Assembly (NCBI GenBank): GCA_965276825.1
Contig: OZ255630.1
Span: 3,224,001 to 3,288,000, forward strand
Direction of reading: 5' to 3'
Length of the DNA stretch: 64,000 bases
Source: G965276765 sp965276825
Lineage (GTDB): Bacteria > Actinomycetota > Acidimicrobiia > Acidimicrobiales > Palsa-688
Part shown: positions 25,013 to 33,427 of the stretch, piece by piece
Position numbering within the stretch: position 1 is the first letter of the stretch
Layout of the letters: every line of letters starts with the position of its first letter
Notes under the pieces: generated by a model
Databases searched by the model: none
Told to the model about the DNA's origin: nothing
The model's input: only the letters and a program-made list of their open reading frames with translations
Made by a program: the position numbers and the translations under genes

Positions 25013-25948
25013 GAGGCTGTTCGCTAATTTTCGCTGGTAGATGGCTGTTTCGGCCATGGCGGGTAGCGGGATCGAATAGGATATAGCTATCGAGAATCTT
25101 CCGGATGGATATGGCACCACGTGGCGGACGGTGCACGGTGATATGACCGACGCCGAGTGGGAACTGATCGCTGACCTGGTGCCGGTGTTCACCGGAAAGG
25201 GCAAGATCGGCCGGCCCCTCCAACACGACCGGCGGGCCATCGTTGACGCCATCTTCTATGTGGCCGCGACCGGCTGCCAGTGGCGGGCTCTGCCCGCCTG
25301 CTACCCGAACTGGAACACCGTGCACCGCTACCACCTCCGCTGGTCACGCGACGGCACCTGGGAGGAGATCGCCGACCGTCTGCGGGCCCTGGTCCGCCAG
25401 CGCGAAGGCCACGATCCCGAACCCTCAGCGGGGATCGTCGATGCCCGCAGCGTGCGGGGTGCGTCCACCGTCACCGCCCCGACCAGGGGCTATGACGCCG
25501 GGAAGAAGATCTCGGGGCGGAAGTGCTTCGGGATCGTCGACACCCTCGGTCTCCTCGTCGGGGTGGTCATCCTCGCGGCGAGCGCCAGTGACAACGTCGG
25601 CGGCACCGGTTGTTTCCTCGACGCCTGGCCCAAGTCGACCCGATGGTCGAAAGTGTTCTGCGACGGCGGGTTCAAAAAGACCTTCAAGGCCCAGCTCGCC
25701 GCCCGGCACGTCTCTGCCGAGGTCGTGAACAAGATCCATCCCGGGCGCTTCGAGGTGCTCCCGAAAAGGTGGATCGTGGAACGAACCTGGTCGTGGCTGA
25801 TGAACAACCGGCGGCTACAAGTCGACTATGAACGCGACCCTGCCGTCACCGAAGGATTCGTATGGGCCGCCCACAGCCGGCTACTCCTCCGCCGACTCAC
25901 CACACCCCCACCCCCAACTCGCGCAGGGTAAAAATTCGCGACAGCCTC
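25013..25948 (+). mobile_element. Complete IS5-type insertion sequence with TAA target duplication
   Basis: A 936-bp element. The left end GAGGCTGTTCGC...AATTTT and the right end (read inward) GAGGCTGTCGCG...AATTTTT form imperfect inverted repeats of about 19 bp. TAA occurs at 25010-25012 and 25949-25951 as the target duplication, which agrees with IS5-group elements that choose short TNA-type targets. Removing element plus one TAA restores the host frame exactly. Confidence 0.9.
25143..25931 (+). CDS. IS5 family transposase
   Basis: A 262-residue DDE transposase from ATG 25143 (GTG 25131 also in frame). The N-terminus MTDAEWELIADLVP and CQWRALPACYPNWNTVHRY are typical of IS5-type single-frame transposases. 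Catalytic residues are Asp in GIVDARSV, Asp in FCDGGFKK and Glu in VERTWSWLMNNRRL. It is intact, with no frameshift, and so may be active. Confidence 0.92.
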   Translation: MTDAEWELIADLVPVFTGKGKIGRPLQHDRRAIVDAIFYVAATGCQWRALPACYPNWNTVHRYHLRWSRDGTWEEIADRLRALVRQREGHDPEPSAGIVDARSVRGASTVTAPTRGYDAGKKISGRKCFGIVDTLGLLVGVVILAASASDNVGGTGCFLDAWPKSTRWSKVFCDGGFKKTFKAQLAARHVSAEVVNKIHPGRFEVLPKRWIVERTWSWLMNNRRLQVDYERDPAVTEGFVWAAHSRLLLRRLTTPPPPTRAG

Positions 25949-26738
25949 TAAGAGTTCCTCTGGAGGAACGCTTGGGTCGACGTCGAGGGTGATCCGGCGG
26001 CTCCACTCCAGTGAGCGTTGATCACGGATGTTTTCTCCGCCGGAGGTGACGGTGACATTTGAGATGTAGGGCACGACGTCAGCGAGCACGAATGCGAGCG
26101 CTCCGTCAACGGCCCAGCTGTAGGCAGTAGCTAGATGGCTTGTCAGGTCATAGAGCAACTCCAGAGGGCCTCGACGGACAGGAGTCAGTCGGACGTGATC
26201 GTCTCCGCGTGCCGTATGGCGGAGCATCTTCGTGCTTACGCTGATTCCAGAAGTAGGCACGCTCATGACATCGGCGCCTTCCGGCGGCAGCTCCTCTAGG
26301 CGTGCGGTGACATAAAGCATCGGCGGTCGACCGGCGGCCTGCTCCTCGATCCAGCTGGGGATGTCTGCCCAATCCATGAGCTGCGAGTTGAGTACCTGTT
26401 CGCGGAACGCCTGGACCGCGCTGTCGCCTCGGGCGTAGGCCGCTACAACCACCGAGAGGGCCCACTGGTGGGCCCCGTCGTTAGCCGGGGAGGCCGGCAG
26501 CTCCATAGCTGCTCCATCCGGGGCTCGCCTTCGCCGGGGAGATGCCAGGTCCTTGAGCAGGCGTTCCTCTGCAGCCAGCTTGGGGATCGACATGGTGCCT
26601 TCGCAGACCTCGCGCACGTAGTCCTTCGAGACGAGGTAGTCCCAAATGGAGTCATCGACCGGCCGATGAAGGTGCTGGGTCAGTAGCGTGCGAGCTTCCT
26701 CCGGTCCCAAGGAATTCACCTTAGTCGGAAGTAAAGTG

Positions 26739-26927
26739 ATGCGGCAGACTCGAAATGTGGCTTCGAGCAGGGCACGGCTTCGGCGCTGGAAGACGGGCGT
26801 GGCTGAGGCGGCAACTTTCGTTCAGGAGTGCCGCCGCTTGGTTTGGGCGGTCATCGGGCTCGTCGTGGCCGCTGCAATACTGGTGCACCTGCTGGAGACC
26901 GTTGTTGCCCAGTTACCTCTCAGGTGA
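26739..26927 (+). CDS. Possible small membrane protein
   Basis: A 62-residue frame from ATG 26739 with GGAAG upstream. It has a basic N-terminus and one hydrophobic helix (LVWAVIGLVVAAAILVHLL). It is divergent from the disrupted gene. No homologue is recognised; it may be spurious. Confidence 0.35.
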   Translation: MRQTRNVASSRARLRRWKTGVAEAATFVQECRRLVWAVIGLVVAAAILVHLLETVVAQLPLR

Positions 26928-27031
26928 GCAAGCCAGGGCCAGGAGAGGCCCCAAGGATGCAGCTGCATCCTGGACGTCCGTTGTACGATCGTCCTGCGGG
27001 CAGCCCCACAGGCGTGTAAGCCTGTCGGGCG

Positions 27032-27721
27032 ATGGCCGCTCTGCTCACGCTTGTGCACAGCCCACTGGTCGGCCCGGGAAGCTGGGAGACGCTGGCTGTT
27101 TCCGCCCGTGAACACGGCCACCAAGTCGCGGTCCCTGACCTAACCCCCACGATCTCGGACGGCCCGCCCTACGCCTCCAGCCAGGTCGAGGTGGTGGCCA
27201 GGAACGTTGGACAGGCCAAGACGGTGCTGGTGGGCCACAGCGGTGCCGGACCCCTTCTGGCCGCCGTTGGCGACGCCTTGGGTGACGTCGACGGCTACGT
27301 GTTCGTGGACGCCGGTCTACCCACTCCGGGCAAGAGCTGGTTCGAGACCGTCCCCTCGGAGCTGGCCGCCCACCTTCGCGGCATGGCCCGAGACGGTTGG
27401 CTACCGCCGTGGTCACAGTGGTGGGGGCCCGATGAGCTTGCCGAGCTGCTCCCGGACGGCGAGGCCCGGGAGCGCTTCGCCGCGGGATGCCCGGCCCTAC
27501 CAATGGCCATGTTCGAGGAGGCCCGGCCGTCCTCGCCGGGCTGGGCCGACAGGCCTGGCGCCTACCTGCGGTTGAGCGACGCCTACCAGCAGGAGGCCGA
27601 CCAGGCACGAGCGCTTGGCTGGCCGGTCATCGAGGTGGTCGGCCACCACCTGTCGATCCTCACCGACCCGACGGCGGTCATCGCGCCCCTGCTTGACCTT
27701 GTAGGTCGATTTCGGCGGTGA
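27032..27721 (+). CDS. Alpha/beta hydrolase
   Basis: A 229-residue protein of the alpha/beta hydrolase fold. The opening LVHSPLVGPGSWETL resembles the oxyanion-hole loop and GHSGAGPLL is the nucleophile elbow with the catalytic Ser near residue 71. VVGHHLSILTDP near the C-terminus offers the catalytic His. The cofactor-free fold covers esterases, lactonases and dehalogenases, so the substrate cannot be told. ATG 27032 fits the start of the fold. Confidence 0.82.
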   Translation: MAALLTLVHSPLVGPGSWETLAVSAREHGHQVAVPDLTPTISDGPPYASSQVEVVARNVGQAKTVLVGHSGAGPLLAAVGDALGDVDGYVFVDAGLPTPGKSWFETVPSELAAHLRGMARDGWLPPWSQWWGPDELAELLPDGEARERFAAGCPALPMAMFEEARPSSPGWADRPGAYLRLSDAYQQEADQARALGWPVIEVVGHHLSILTDPTAVIAPLLDLVGRFRR

Positions 27722-27800
27722 CCCGGTGGTCGATCGGCTACCGATACACCAGCTGGGCAGTGAGGCCCGAGCGTAAGCACCGTCTTGGAGCGGCGTCGCG

Positions 27801-27806
27801 TAGCCT
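27801..27806 (+). promoter_or_regulatory. Leaderless -10 box of the maltokinase-cap-like gene
   Basis: TAGCCT, 7 nt, then GTG 27814. It fixes the start inside a longer open frame that begins upstream. Confidence 0.45.
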
Positions 27807-27813
27807 CATCTCG

Positions 27814-28449
27814 GTGGCCATCATCTACCAGGCACAGCTGACCCCGTCCAAGATCGAGCTGCTCGCGGGCTGGGTTCCGGCTCAGCCCTGGCTCGGTCAC
27901 ACCGACGCGTCCACGCTCGAGGCCGTCGGAGCGTACCGCTTCGACGACCCAGAGGGCGAGGTCGGGATCGAGACTCACTTACTGCGTAGCGCGGATGGTC
28001 AGGTCCTTCAGGCACCGGTGACCTACCGAGGTGCACCTCTGCTCGGCGCTGAGTCGTCGCTGGTCACGACGGTGCAGCACTCGGTCCTGGGTACACGGTG
28101 GGTTTACGACGCCTGCGGCGACCCGGTGTACGCCCAGGCCTTGGCGGCCGCCATTTTGACCGGTGGTAGCCAGGCTGACCTCGAGTTCGTGACCGACACA
28201 GGTACCGAGCGACGCCAGTCGGCGACAGAGGTGTCGGGCAGCGGCTCACCCGATTCGGAAGTACCGACCGTGGGTCCCGTGGCCTACGTAAGCAAGGGGG
28301 CGAGGACTGTTGTCACGTCGGACCACCTCGAGTTGATCGTGGTCCGCGTGATCGGCGCTCACGACGCGGACGGCGACGCGCACACCCTCGTCGGGACGTG
28401 GCCTGAGCACGACGCGCCGGCGCTTCTCGCCTCCGCCCGAATCACCTGA
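27814..28449 (+). CDS. Maltokinase N-terminal cap-like domain protein
   Basis: A 211-residue protein. The sequence TPSKIELLAGWVPAQPWLG, AYRFDDPEGEVGIETHLL, TYRGAPLLGAE and HSVLGTRWVYDACGDPVY matches the stand-alone version of the cap domain that precedes actinobacterial maltokinase. The kinase domain itself is absent. The function of stand-alone caps is unknown. GTG 27814 is chosen for the TAGCCT box 7 nt upstream. Confidence 0.75.
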   Translation: MAIIYQAQLTPSKIELLAGWVPAQPWLGHTDASTLEAVGAYRFDDPEGEVGIETHLLRSADGQVLQAPVTYRGAPLLGAESSLVTTVQHSVLGTRWVYDACGDPVYAQALAAAILTGGSQADLEFVTDTGTERRQSATEVSGSGSPDSEVPTVGPVAYVSKGARTVVTSDHLELIVVRVIGAHDADGDAHTLVGTWPEHDAPALLASARIT

Positions 28450-28552
28450 GCTTTGATCCCAGCCCTGGCCAGCCCCCAAAACCGCAGGAGCGCCGACCGC
28501 CCCTGCGGTGCCCCAGCGCGGCAAGAGTCTGCTGTCCCGTGGCCCGATCGGG

Positions 28553-28834
28553 CTACGGGACGGCCCCCGTCTCATGCTGAGCGAACCTTTGGCGGGCAGC
28601 CTGCCGAGATACGCCCAGAGCTACAGCGATCTGGTTCCACGACCGACCGTGAGCCCGGGCCACCTCGACAACCTCCCGGAGTCGGGCCTCGTCTGCCCGG
28701 GCGGCGTCTGAGGCGGCTGCGATCGCTCGAAGGTCCGAGGTCTCTTCGACCTCGGTGGTAGCGGGGTCCAGCTCATCGGCGAGCTGCTCGAAACGGCGGG
28801 CGGCCTGCTCGATCTCGTCGTCTGTGTGTCGCAT
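28553..28834 (-). CDS. HTH antitoxin-like protein
   Basis: A 93-residue acidic protein. The N-terminal half is helical and Glu/Asp-rich (RRFEQLADELDPATTEVEE) and the C-terminus is an HTH, RSWNQIAVALGVSRQAARQRF. ATG 28834 has GAGGAG nine bases upstream; ATG 28843 would abut that site. It lies 15 bp after the small toxin-like gene and probably binds its promoter and neutralises its product. Confidence 0.68.
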   Translation of the reverse strand: MRHTDDEIEQAARRFEQLADELDPATTEVEETSDLRAIAAASDAARADEARLREVVEVARAHGRSWNQIAVALGVSRQAARQRFAQHETGAVP

Positions 28835-28849
28835 GGTGATCATCTCCTC

Positions 28850-29080
28850 TCATCTGAAGAATCGGTAGAACTTGGGGCGGAGCAACATGGCGTGAATGGC
28901 CACGGGGTCGTCGCCGTCCAAGTCGAGGACGCCGATCTCCAGTAGCGCCCCGTCGGACGCCGGTCCGATGAGCATGGTCAGGTTCTCGCCCATGTCACGC
29001 CGGAGCATGGCGTTGCGGATCGCGTGATGGATGTTGTCGTCGGCTACGCCGTGGTTCCGAGCCGGCTCACCGATCCTCAC
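28850..29080 (-). CDS. Small toxin-like protein of a two-gene pair
   Basis: A 76-residue protein from GTG 29080. RIGEPARNHGVADDNIHHAI, LIGPASDGALLEIGVLDLDGDDPVAIHAMLLRPKF forms an alpha/beta unit like the small RelE/BrnT-sized toxins common in actinobacteria. It is first in the operon with the HTH protein second. A TATGTT box lies 6 nt upstream, so translation is probably leaderless. Confidence 0.62.
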   Translation of the reverse strand: MRIGEPARNHGVADDNIHHAIRNAMLRRDMGENLTMLIGPASDGALLEIGVLDLDGDDPVAIHAMLLRPKFYRFFR

Positions 29081-29082
29081 CT

Positions 29083-29100
29083 AGACAACATACCTTGTCT
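29083..29100 (-). promoter_or_regulatory. Toxin-antitoxin promoter with inverted repeat
   Basis: AGACAA (29083-29088) and TTGTCT (29095-29100) flank the minus-strand -10 box TATGTT (29087-29092). Binding there would block the promoter, as expected for autoregulation by the antitoxin. Confidence 0.5.
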
Positions 29101-29205
29101 GCTCGGTGAGTGTTCCAGGGAGGCCGCTTGCTGCCCCGTAACGGGATCCCTTGCGGGCGCGTCAGGCGCGGTGTTATCGGGCGGCGTGGAAGGATGGGGA
29201 GCGCT

Positions 29206-29995
29206 ATGTCGCCCGAGCTTCATCAGCACCGGCAGATGGCCGAATCGTTCGGCTCGGACCCCGAACGCTACGACCGGTCCAGATCCCGCTACCCCGATGC
29301 CATGGTGGAGCGGATCGTAGCGGCAAGCCCGGGCCTTGACGTGCTCGACGTAGGCTGTGGCCCCGGGCTCGCCGCCCGCCAGTTCGCCACAGCCGGTTGC
29401 CGGGTGCTCGGCGTCGAGCCCGATACCCGGGGCCGAGTGGGCGCGGCAGGGCGGTCTCGCGGTCGAGGTGGCGACCTTCGAGGACTGGGATCCCGCGGGT
29501 CGAGCGTTCGATGCCGTCATCGCAGGGCAGAGCTGGCACTGGGTGGAGCCGGTCGCGGGCGCGGCCAAGGCCGCGGCGGTGTTGCGGCCCGCCGGGCGCT
29601 TGGCCGTGTTCCGCAACGATCCTCGCTCTCCGCCTGAGTTGGCGGACGCCTTCGCCGTAGCTTCCCGCCGGGTTCTGCCCAAGGCCCTCGCCGCTCGCCT
29701 GGAGGCCAAGCCGCGAGCGGAGGGCTCCTCGATGCTGTCCACAAAGGCCGCTGACGGCATACGCCAGGCGGGCGCGTTCGGCGATCCCGAGCAGTGGCGA
29801 TTCGAGTGGGAGCGGTCCTACACCCGCGACGAGTGGCTGGACGGGCTACCTACCCAGGGCTTCTACACCCGTCTTCCATCGGACAAGCTGGACCAACTGC
29901 TGGCGGACACTGGGGCCGCGATCGATGCCGTGGGAGGCAGCTTCATGATGCGGTACACCACGACGGTGGTCACCGCGACGCGAACCGCCGCCTGA
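29206..29995 (+). pseudogene. Class I SAM-dependent methyltransferase, frameshifted
   Basis: The first frame (ATG 29206) gives AESFGSDPERYDRSRSRYP and motif I VLDVGCGPGLAARQFA up to GVEPDTR near 29430. The continuation EWARQGGLAVEVATFEDWD...AGQSWHWVEP is in another frame and ends at 29995. The frames join if two bases are added at 29430-29431. The whole would be about 263 residues, normal for this family. Either a real deletion or an assembly error. Confidence 0.78.
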
Positions 29996-30151
29996 AAAGC
30001 GATCTCTGGTCGCCAGGTCATGTCGCGCTCGCCGATCCTCCAGTGAGAACCGGGCCGCGGTGGCAGCGTGCTCCAAACTCCAGTGCCCGAGCCCCGGCCC
30101 TGTGCAACGCTGCGGACGATGACCATGCAGACAGCGACCGCGGAGGAAGAC

Positions 30152-30520
30152 ATGGGCAGCTCGATCCTGAACGTGACGTTCGACTGCTCGGACGCCGCTT
30201 CCATGGCACGCTTCTGGAGCGAGGTCACCCGGTGGCCTCGCTCGAAGGAGGAGATGCCAGGTAACCCGTACTGGCTTGTCGGCACGCCGGACGGAAGCTC
30301 CCCTCGACTGATATTCGTCGAGGTGCCGGAAGCCAAGGTCGTGAAGAACCGGGTTCACCTTGACCTCGTGCCAGATGGCGCGTCCCAAGCCCAAGAGGTC
30401 GCCCGGATCGAGTCTCTCGGTGCTCGCGTGATAGATGACCGTCGACGGGCCAACCCAGGGGGGTGGGTGGTGATGGCCGATCCCGAGGGTAACGAGTTCT
30501 GCGTCGAGGGCGGTGAGTAG
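30152..30520 (+). CDS. VOC family protein
   Basis: A 122-residue glyoxalase/bleomycin-resistance fold. ATG 30152 has GGAGGAAG five bases upstream; two upstream ATGs (30119, 30125) lack a site. Motifs are VTFDCSDAASMARFWSEV, PRLIFVEVPEAK, KNRVHLDLVPD and the ending GGWVVMADPEGNEFCVE, which supplies the terminal metal-binding Glu region. Likely an intradiol-type or antibiotic-binding member; the ligand is unknown. Confidence 0.85.
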   Translation: MGSSILNVTFDCSDAASMARFWSEVTRWPRSKEEMPGNPYWLVGTPDGSSPRLIFVEVPEAKVVKNRVHLDLVPDGASQAQEVARIESLGARVIDDRRRANPGGWVVMADPEGNEFCVEGGE

Positions 30521-30567
30521 CTGCTAGTCCGCCCGGTCGACGATCGGCCACCGGGCGCGCTTCGTGC

Positions 30568-30590
30568 GCCCTCTTCGGAGGGCGGTTTCC
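30568..30590 (+). terminator. UUCG hairpin terminator after the VOC gene
   Basis: GCCCTC-TTCG-GAGGGC (30568-30583) followed by GGTTTCC. A second hairpin, GGGCGC...GCGCCC, lies just before it. Confidence 0.6.
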
Positions 30591-30613
30591 GCTGCCTGTG
30601 TCAGGATCTAACA

Positions 30614-31585
30614 ATGGAACCCTGGCCGGCCAGCTTCAGTTGTCTCAGCGGCACGGCCATGGTGACCAAGGGCGGCTCGGTCTTGGCCGATCGGGCTGGG
30701 GGCTTCGCCGACATCGAGGCGGTCGTTCCGTGCACCTCGGGGACGCGGTTCCAGCTGTGCTCAGTGAGCAAGCAGTTCGCTGCGGTCGCCGTCATGCTTC
30801 TGGTCGAGTCTGGGCGTCTCGACCTGAGCGAGCCGGTCGACCAATTACTGCCTGAAGCGTCGCCGCAGTGGCGGCAGGTGACGCTCCATCACCTGCTGTC
30901 GCACACCGCTGGCGTCCCGCATTGGCTCGAAGCCCCAGGCCTGGATCCGGCCCAGCCGATGGCCATCAGCCAAAGGCTGGAGATCATCCAGGCCACTCCA
31001 CTGCGGACCGAGCCCGGCGCGCAGTGGCACTACAGCAGCCCGGGCTTCTTGTTGGCCGCCTTCATCGTCGAGCAAGTCAGCGGCCAGCCCTACGCAGAGT
31101 TTGTCGCCGAACGGATCCTGTCCCCGCTGCAGCTAGCCCAGACCACCGTGGGCGGTACCCCCGAGGTCGCGGCCCGGGGTTACAGGGACGGCCAGCCGGT
31201 GACGTCCGTCGACCTGGACACGATGTCCGGCACCGCCGACCTCTGGTCCACCGCTAGCGACCTGACCAGGTTCACCACCGCCCTGCACTCCGGTGAGCTA
31301 ATCAGCACCAGATCGCTTCGTGCGATGTGCACCCAACACGCGCGCATCGACGACACTGACGAAAGTGAGCCCCGGCTGACCACCACCGGCTATGGCTACG
31401 GCATGTACATCGGGAACTTCGGTGGGTGCGCGGCTTGGTACCACACCGGCGACAACCCGGGCTATCAGTCCTTGGCCTGTTGGATGCCGGCCCGGGCGGC
31501 CAGCATCGTCATCCTGGTCAACGACGAGACTACAAACAGAAAATCCCTGCTCAGGCAGCTGCTCTCCGTGGCTTTGGAACCTTAA
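30614..31585 (+). CDS. Serine hydrolase of the beta-lactamase/PBP4-like (class C) family
   Basis: A 323-residue protein without a clear signal peptide. The SxxK motif is SVSKQF near residue 53, the second motif is YSSPGF where YxN is usual, and the third is HTGDNPG. LLSHTAGVPHW is the typical conserved stretch between them. These proteins act as esterases or peptidases on unknown substrates. A CAGGAT box 6 nt before ATG 30614 suggests leaderless expression. Confidence 0.86.
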   Translation: MEPWPASFSCLSGTAMVTKGGSVLADRAGGFADIEAVVPCTSGTRFQLCSVSKQFAAVAVMLLVESGRLDLSEPVDQLLPEASPQWRQVTLHHLLSHTAGVPHWLEAPGLDPAQPMAISQRLEIIQATPLRTEPGAQWHYSSPGFLLAAFIVEQVSGQPYAEFVAERILSPLQLAQTTVGGTPEVAARGYRDGQPVTSVDLDTMSGTADLWSTASDLTRFTTALHSGELISTRSLRAMCTQHARIDDTDESEPRLTTTGYGYGMYIGNFGGCAAWYHTGDNPGYQSLACWMPARAASIVILVNDETTNRKSLLRQLLSVALEP

Positions 31586-31894
31586 GGGCGGATCACGGTG
31601 CTACAGCTCGGATTGGTGGGAATCGGCAGTCGAGTAGGGAAAAGGCGGGAGGCTGGCGGCGGAGGAGAACCCGGTACGCCGCCCGTTTGACGAAGGGTCT
31701 GCGGAACGACGATCGGCTAATCCCGGGCGAACAGCAGTTCGTGCGGGAGGGGGATCGGCTAGCGGTCGCCGATACCCCATCGCACTGCGGCCGCTTGCCG
31801 GGAGCTAACCCTCAGCTAACCCCAGCTAACCCGCTTCAAGCGGCACGAATGGGGCACCTAAGGGAATCCCAAGATCATCACCCGACTGGGGCAT
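31586..31894. other. Non-coding stretch
   Basis: No gene is seen. AGCTAACCC occurs three times in close succession at about 31803-31830. Confidence 0.4.
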
Positions 31895-31909
31895 GTGCCA
31901 CAAAGGGAC

Positions 31910-32428
31910 ATGACGTGGACGGTGCCTGAGATCCTCCGAATGGACGAGCCGACTACTGGCGATGAGGAAGCAACGCTGCGAGGGCTCTTAGAGTTGTGGC
32001 GGCCCACGCTGCTGTGGAAGTGCACTGGACTCACCGCCGACGAACTAACCATGCGCTCGGTGCCGCCGTCGACTCTGTCCCTATTGGGATTGATTCGCCA
32101 TCTTGCGGACGCAGAGGGGGCCTGGTTCCGCCGCTATTTCCGAGGAGAGCAGATCTCGGAGATGTACGCACGGCCAGACGCGCCGAATGCTGCATTCGAC
32201 GATACTGAGGCTGGCGAGGCGGAGGCCGACGTGGGCCGGCTTTTGGCCGAATGGGACGCATCTCGCATGGCTGTGGCCGGAGCGGCACTCGAGGACCGCT
32301 TCGTGCATGAACAGTTTGGAGAGATGTCCTTACGGTGGGTCTACAACCACATGATTGCGGAATACGCCCGCCACATTGGCCACGCTGATCTGCTGCGTCA
32401 ACTCATCGATGGGGGCGTTGGAGAATAG
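31910..32428 (+). CDS. DinB family (DUF664) protein
   Basis: A 172-residue four-helix protein if read from ATG 31910; GTG 31895 is an alternative. LRGLLELWRPTLLWKCTGLTADEL opens the fold, LIRHLADAEGAWF gives the first metal His and YARHIGHADLLRQLIDG the last two. DinB-type proteins bind a metal and often act as thiol transferases or have unknown roles. Two relatives occur in this window, one intact at 46103 and one decayed at 44347. Confidence 0.85.
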   Translation: MTWTVPEILRMDEPTTGDEEATLRGLLELWRPTLLWKCTGLTADELTMRSVPPSTLSLLGLIRHLADAEGAWFRRYFRGEQISEMYARPDAPNAAFDDTEAGEAEADVGRLLAEWDASRMAVAGAALEDRFVHEQFGEMSLRWVYNHMIAEYARHIGHADLLRQLIDGGVGE

Positions 32429-32433
32429 AGGAT

Positions 32434-32634
32434 TCAAGCGCCCTCGTCGGGGAGCCAGCTGCTCGGCCACTTGATCACGGAGATGCCGGCACAGCGTGCT
32501 TTCTGCAGCCTGGGGGTGCCACCGTCGCCGGCCTTGTGACGCCGCTTCGCGGTCCGACTGCGGGAATTGCCGCCTCTCGCGAGCAGAACCACCGCTCCGC
32601 TCGTCAGCCGCTGGACCGCGAATGATTCCCACAT
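32434..32634 (-). CDS. Possible small basic protein
   Basis: A 66-residue frame (MWESFAVQRLTSGAVVLLAR...) rich in Arg/Lys, convergent with the DinB gene. No family is recognised and there is no clear ribosome site. It may be a remnant. Confidence 0.22.
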   Translation of the reverse strand: MWESFAVQRLTSGAVVLLARGGNSRSRTAKRRHKAGDGGTPRLQKARCAGISVIKWPSSWLPDEGA

Positions 32635-32640
32635 GGCGAA

Positions 32641-33427
32641 CCTTCTACGGCGACGCCGCAGGTCAGGCGGGGTGAGCGCCAGGAGGTGTCTCGTATACCC
32701 CGCCCGGTGAAATGCCCGGTAACCCCCCGCTATGCGCGGCGGTCTCCTCCAGCCTCTCCACCCAGACGAGACCGCTACGGAGCGTCACCGGGGCCGGTCA
32801 CACCGACGCGCGTTTGCCAGAGTTAGCAGACCGCCCGGCCCTGGGTGGCCTGCTGCAGCGTCGTCGCCCAGCCGGCGGCTCGCAGATCACCCGATCTGGA
32901 GCGCACCTCGGCCGGGCGACGAGACCGTCTGACGTCGCAGATCGAGTCCTCTTTGTTGTCATCTATGAAGGAGCGCCTTGTGTCAAGAGGTCCGGACGGG
33001 TTTTCGTCCGGTCCGTTGCGCCCCGGAGGGGCGTTGGGGGTGTTCCGGAGCGCGCCGAAGCGGCCCCAGGTCGTCCGCGGAGCTGACGGGAAGGGCGGTC
33101 AAGGCCGGCCGTAGGCCGCCCGGAGGGGGAGCCTTGACGGCCCGGTCAGGGTTCGTCAGGGATCATTGTTTGGCGAAGCCGGTCACGGCTTCGCTGGATG
33201 CACCTTCCCCTGGGGGGTGCGGCGCGTTGCGGTTCGTTCTCCAGTGAGCTCGCTTGCTCGAGGGCATGCCCGTTTCCCGGGTGCCGGTCATCTATCCGCC
33301 ACGACGATGGTGTGGCATGGAGGGGTTCGGCCGCAGCCAGACGGGCTCAATCAAGGGGGCGACCACGCCGGGGGTCCGGGGGTCATGACAAACAACGAGC
33401 TCGCGTGCTGGCTGCGCCGGCCGGGTC
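32641..33427. other. Non-coding stretch with IS-end traces and hairpins
   Basis: No gene is supported over about 790 bp. A 24-bp sequence at 32938-32961 is identical to 53963-53986, next to the third IS110-type gene. A CCGGACG/CGTCCGG hairpin lies at 32992-33011 and the second copy of the GTCAAGGC hairpin at 33098-33138. The stretch looks like the scar of a lost element. Confidence 0.5.
33098..33138 (+). repeat. Hairpin repeat, copy 2
   Basis: GTCAAGGC (33098-33105) pairs with GCCTTGAC (33131-33138). It shares the stem and most of the loop with 22157-22198. Confidence 0.65.

Larger units (their letters stand above)
24749..26719 (-). pseudogene. Unknown 343-residue protein gene interrupted by an IS5-type element
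   Basis: The 5' part (26719 to 25952) and the 3' part (25012 to 24749) become one 1,032-bp frame of 343 residues when the IS and one TAA copy are removed; the joint then reads PPEELLDIYRRARI. The intact protein would start at GTG 26719. It has no motif I recognise: a charged N-terminus, LTSHLATAYSWAVDGALAFVLADVV in the middle and an Arg/Trp-rich C-terminus. In the present state the frame runs into the IS after EELLEAV and ends in IS sequence. Confidence 0.8.
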
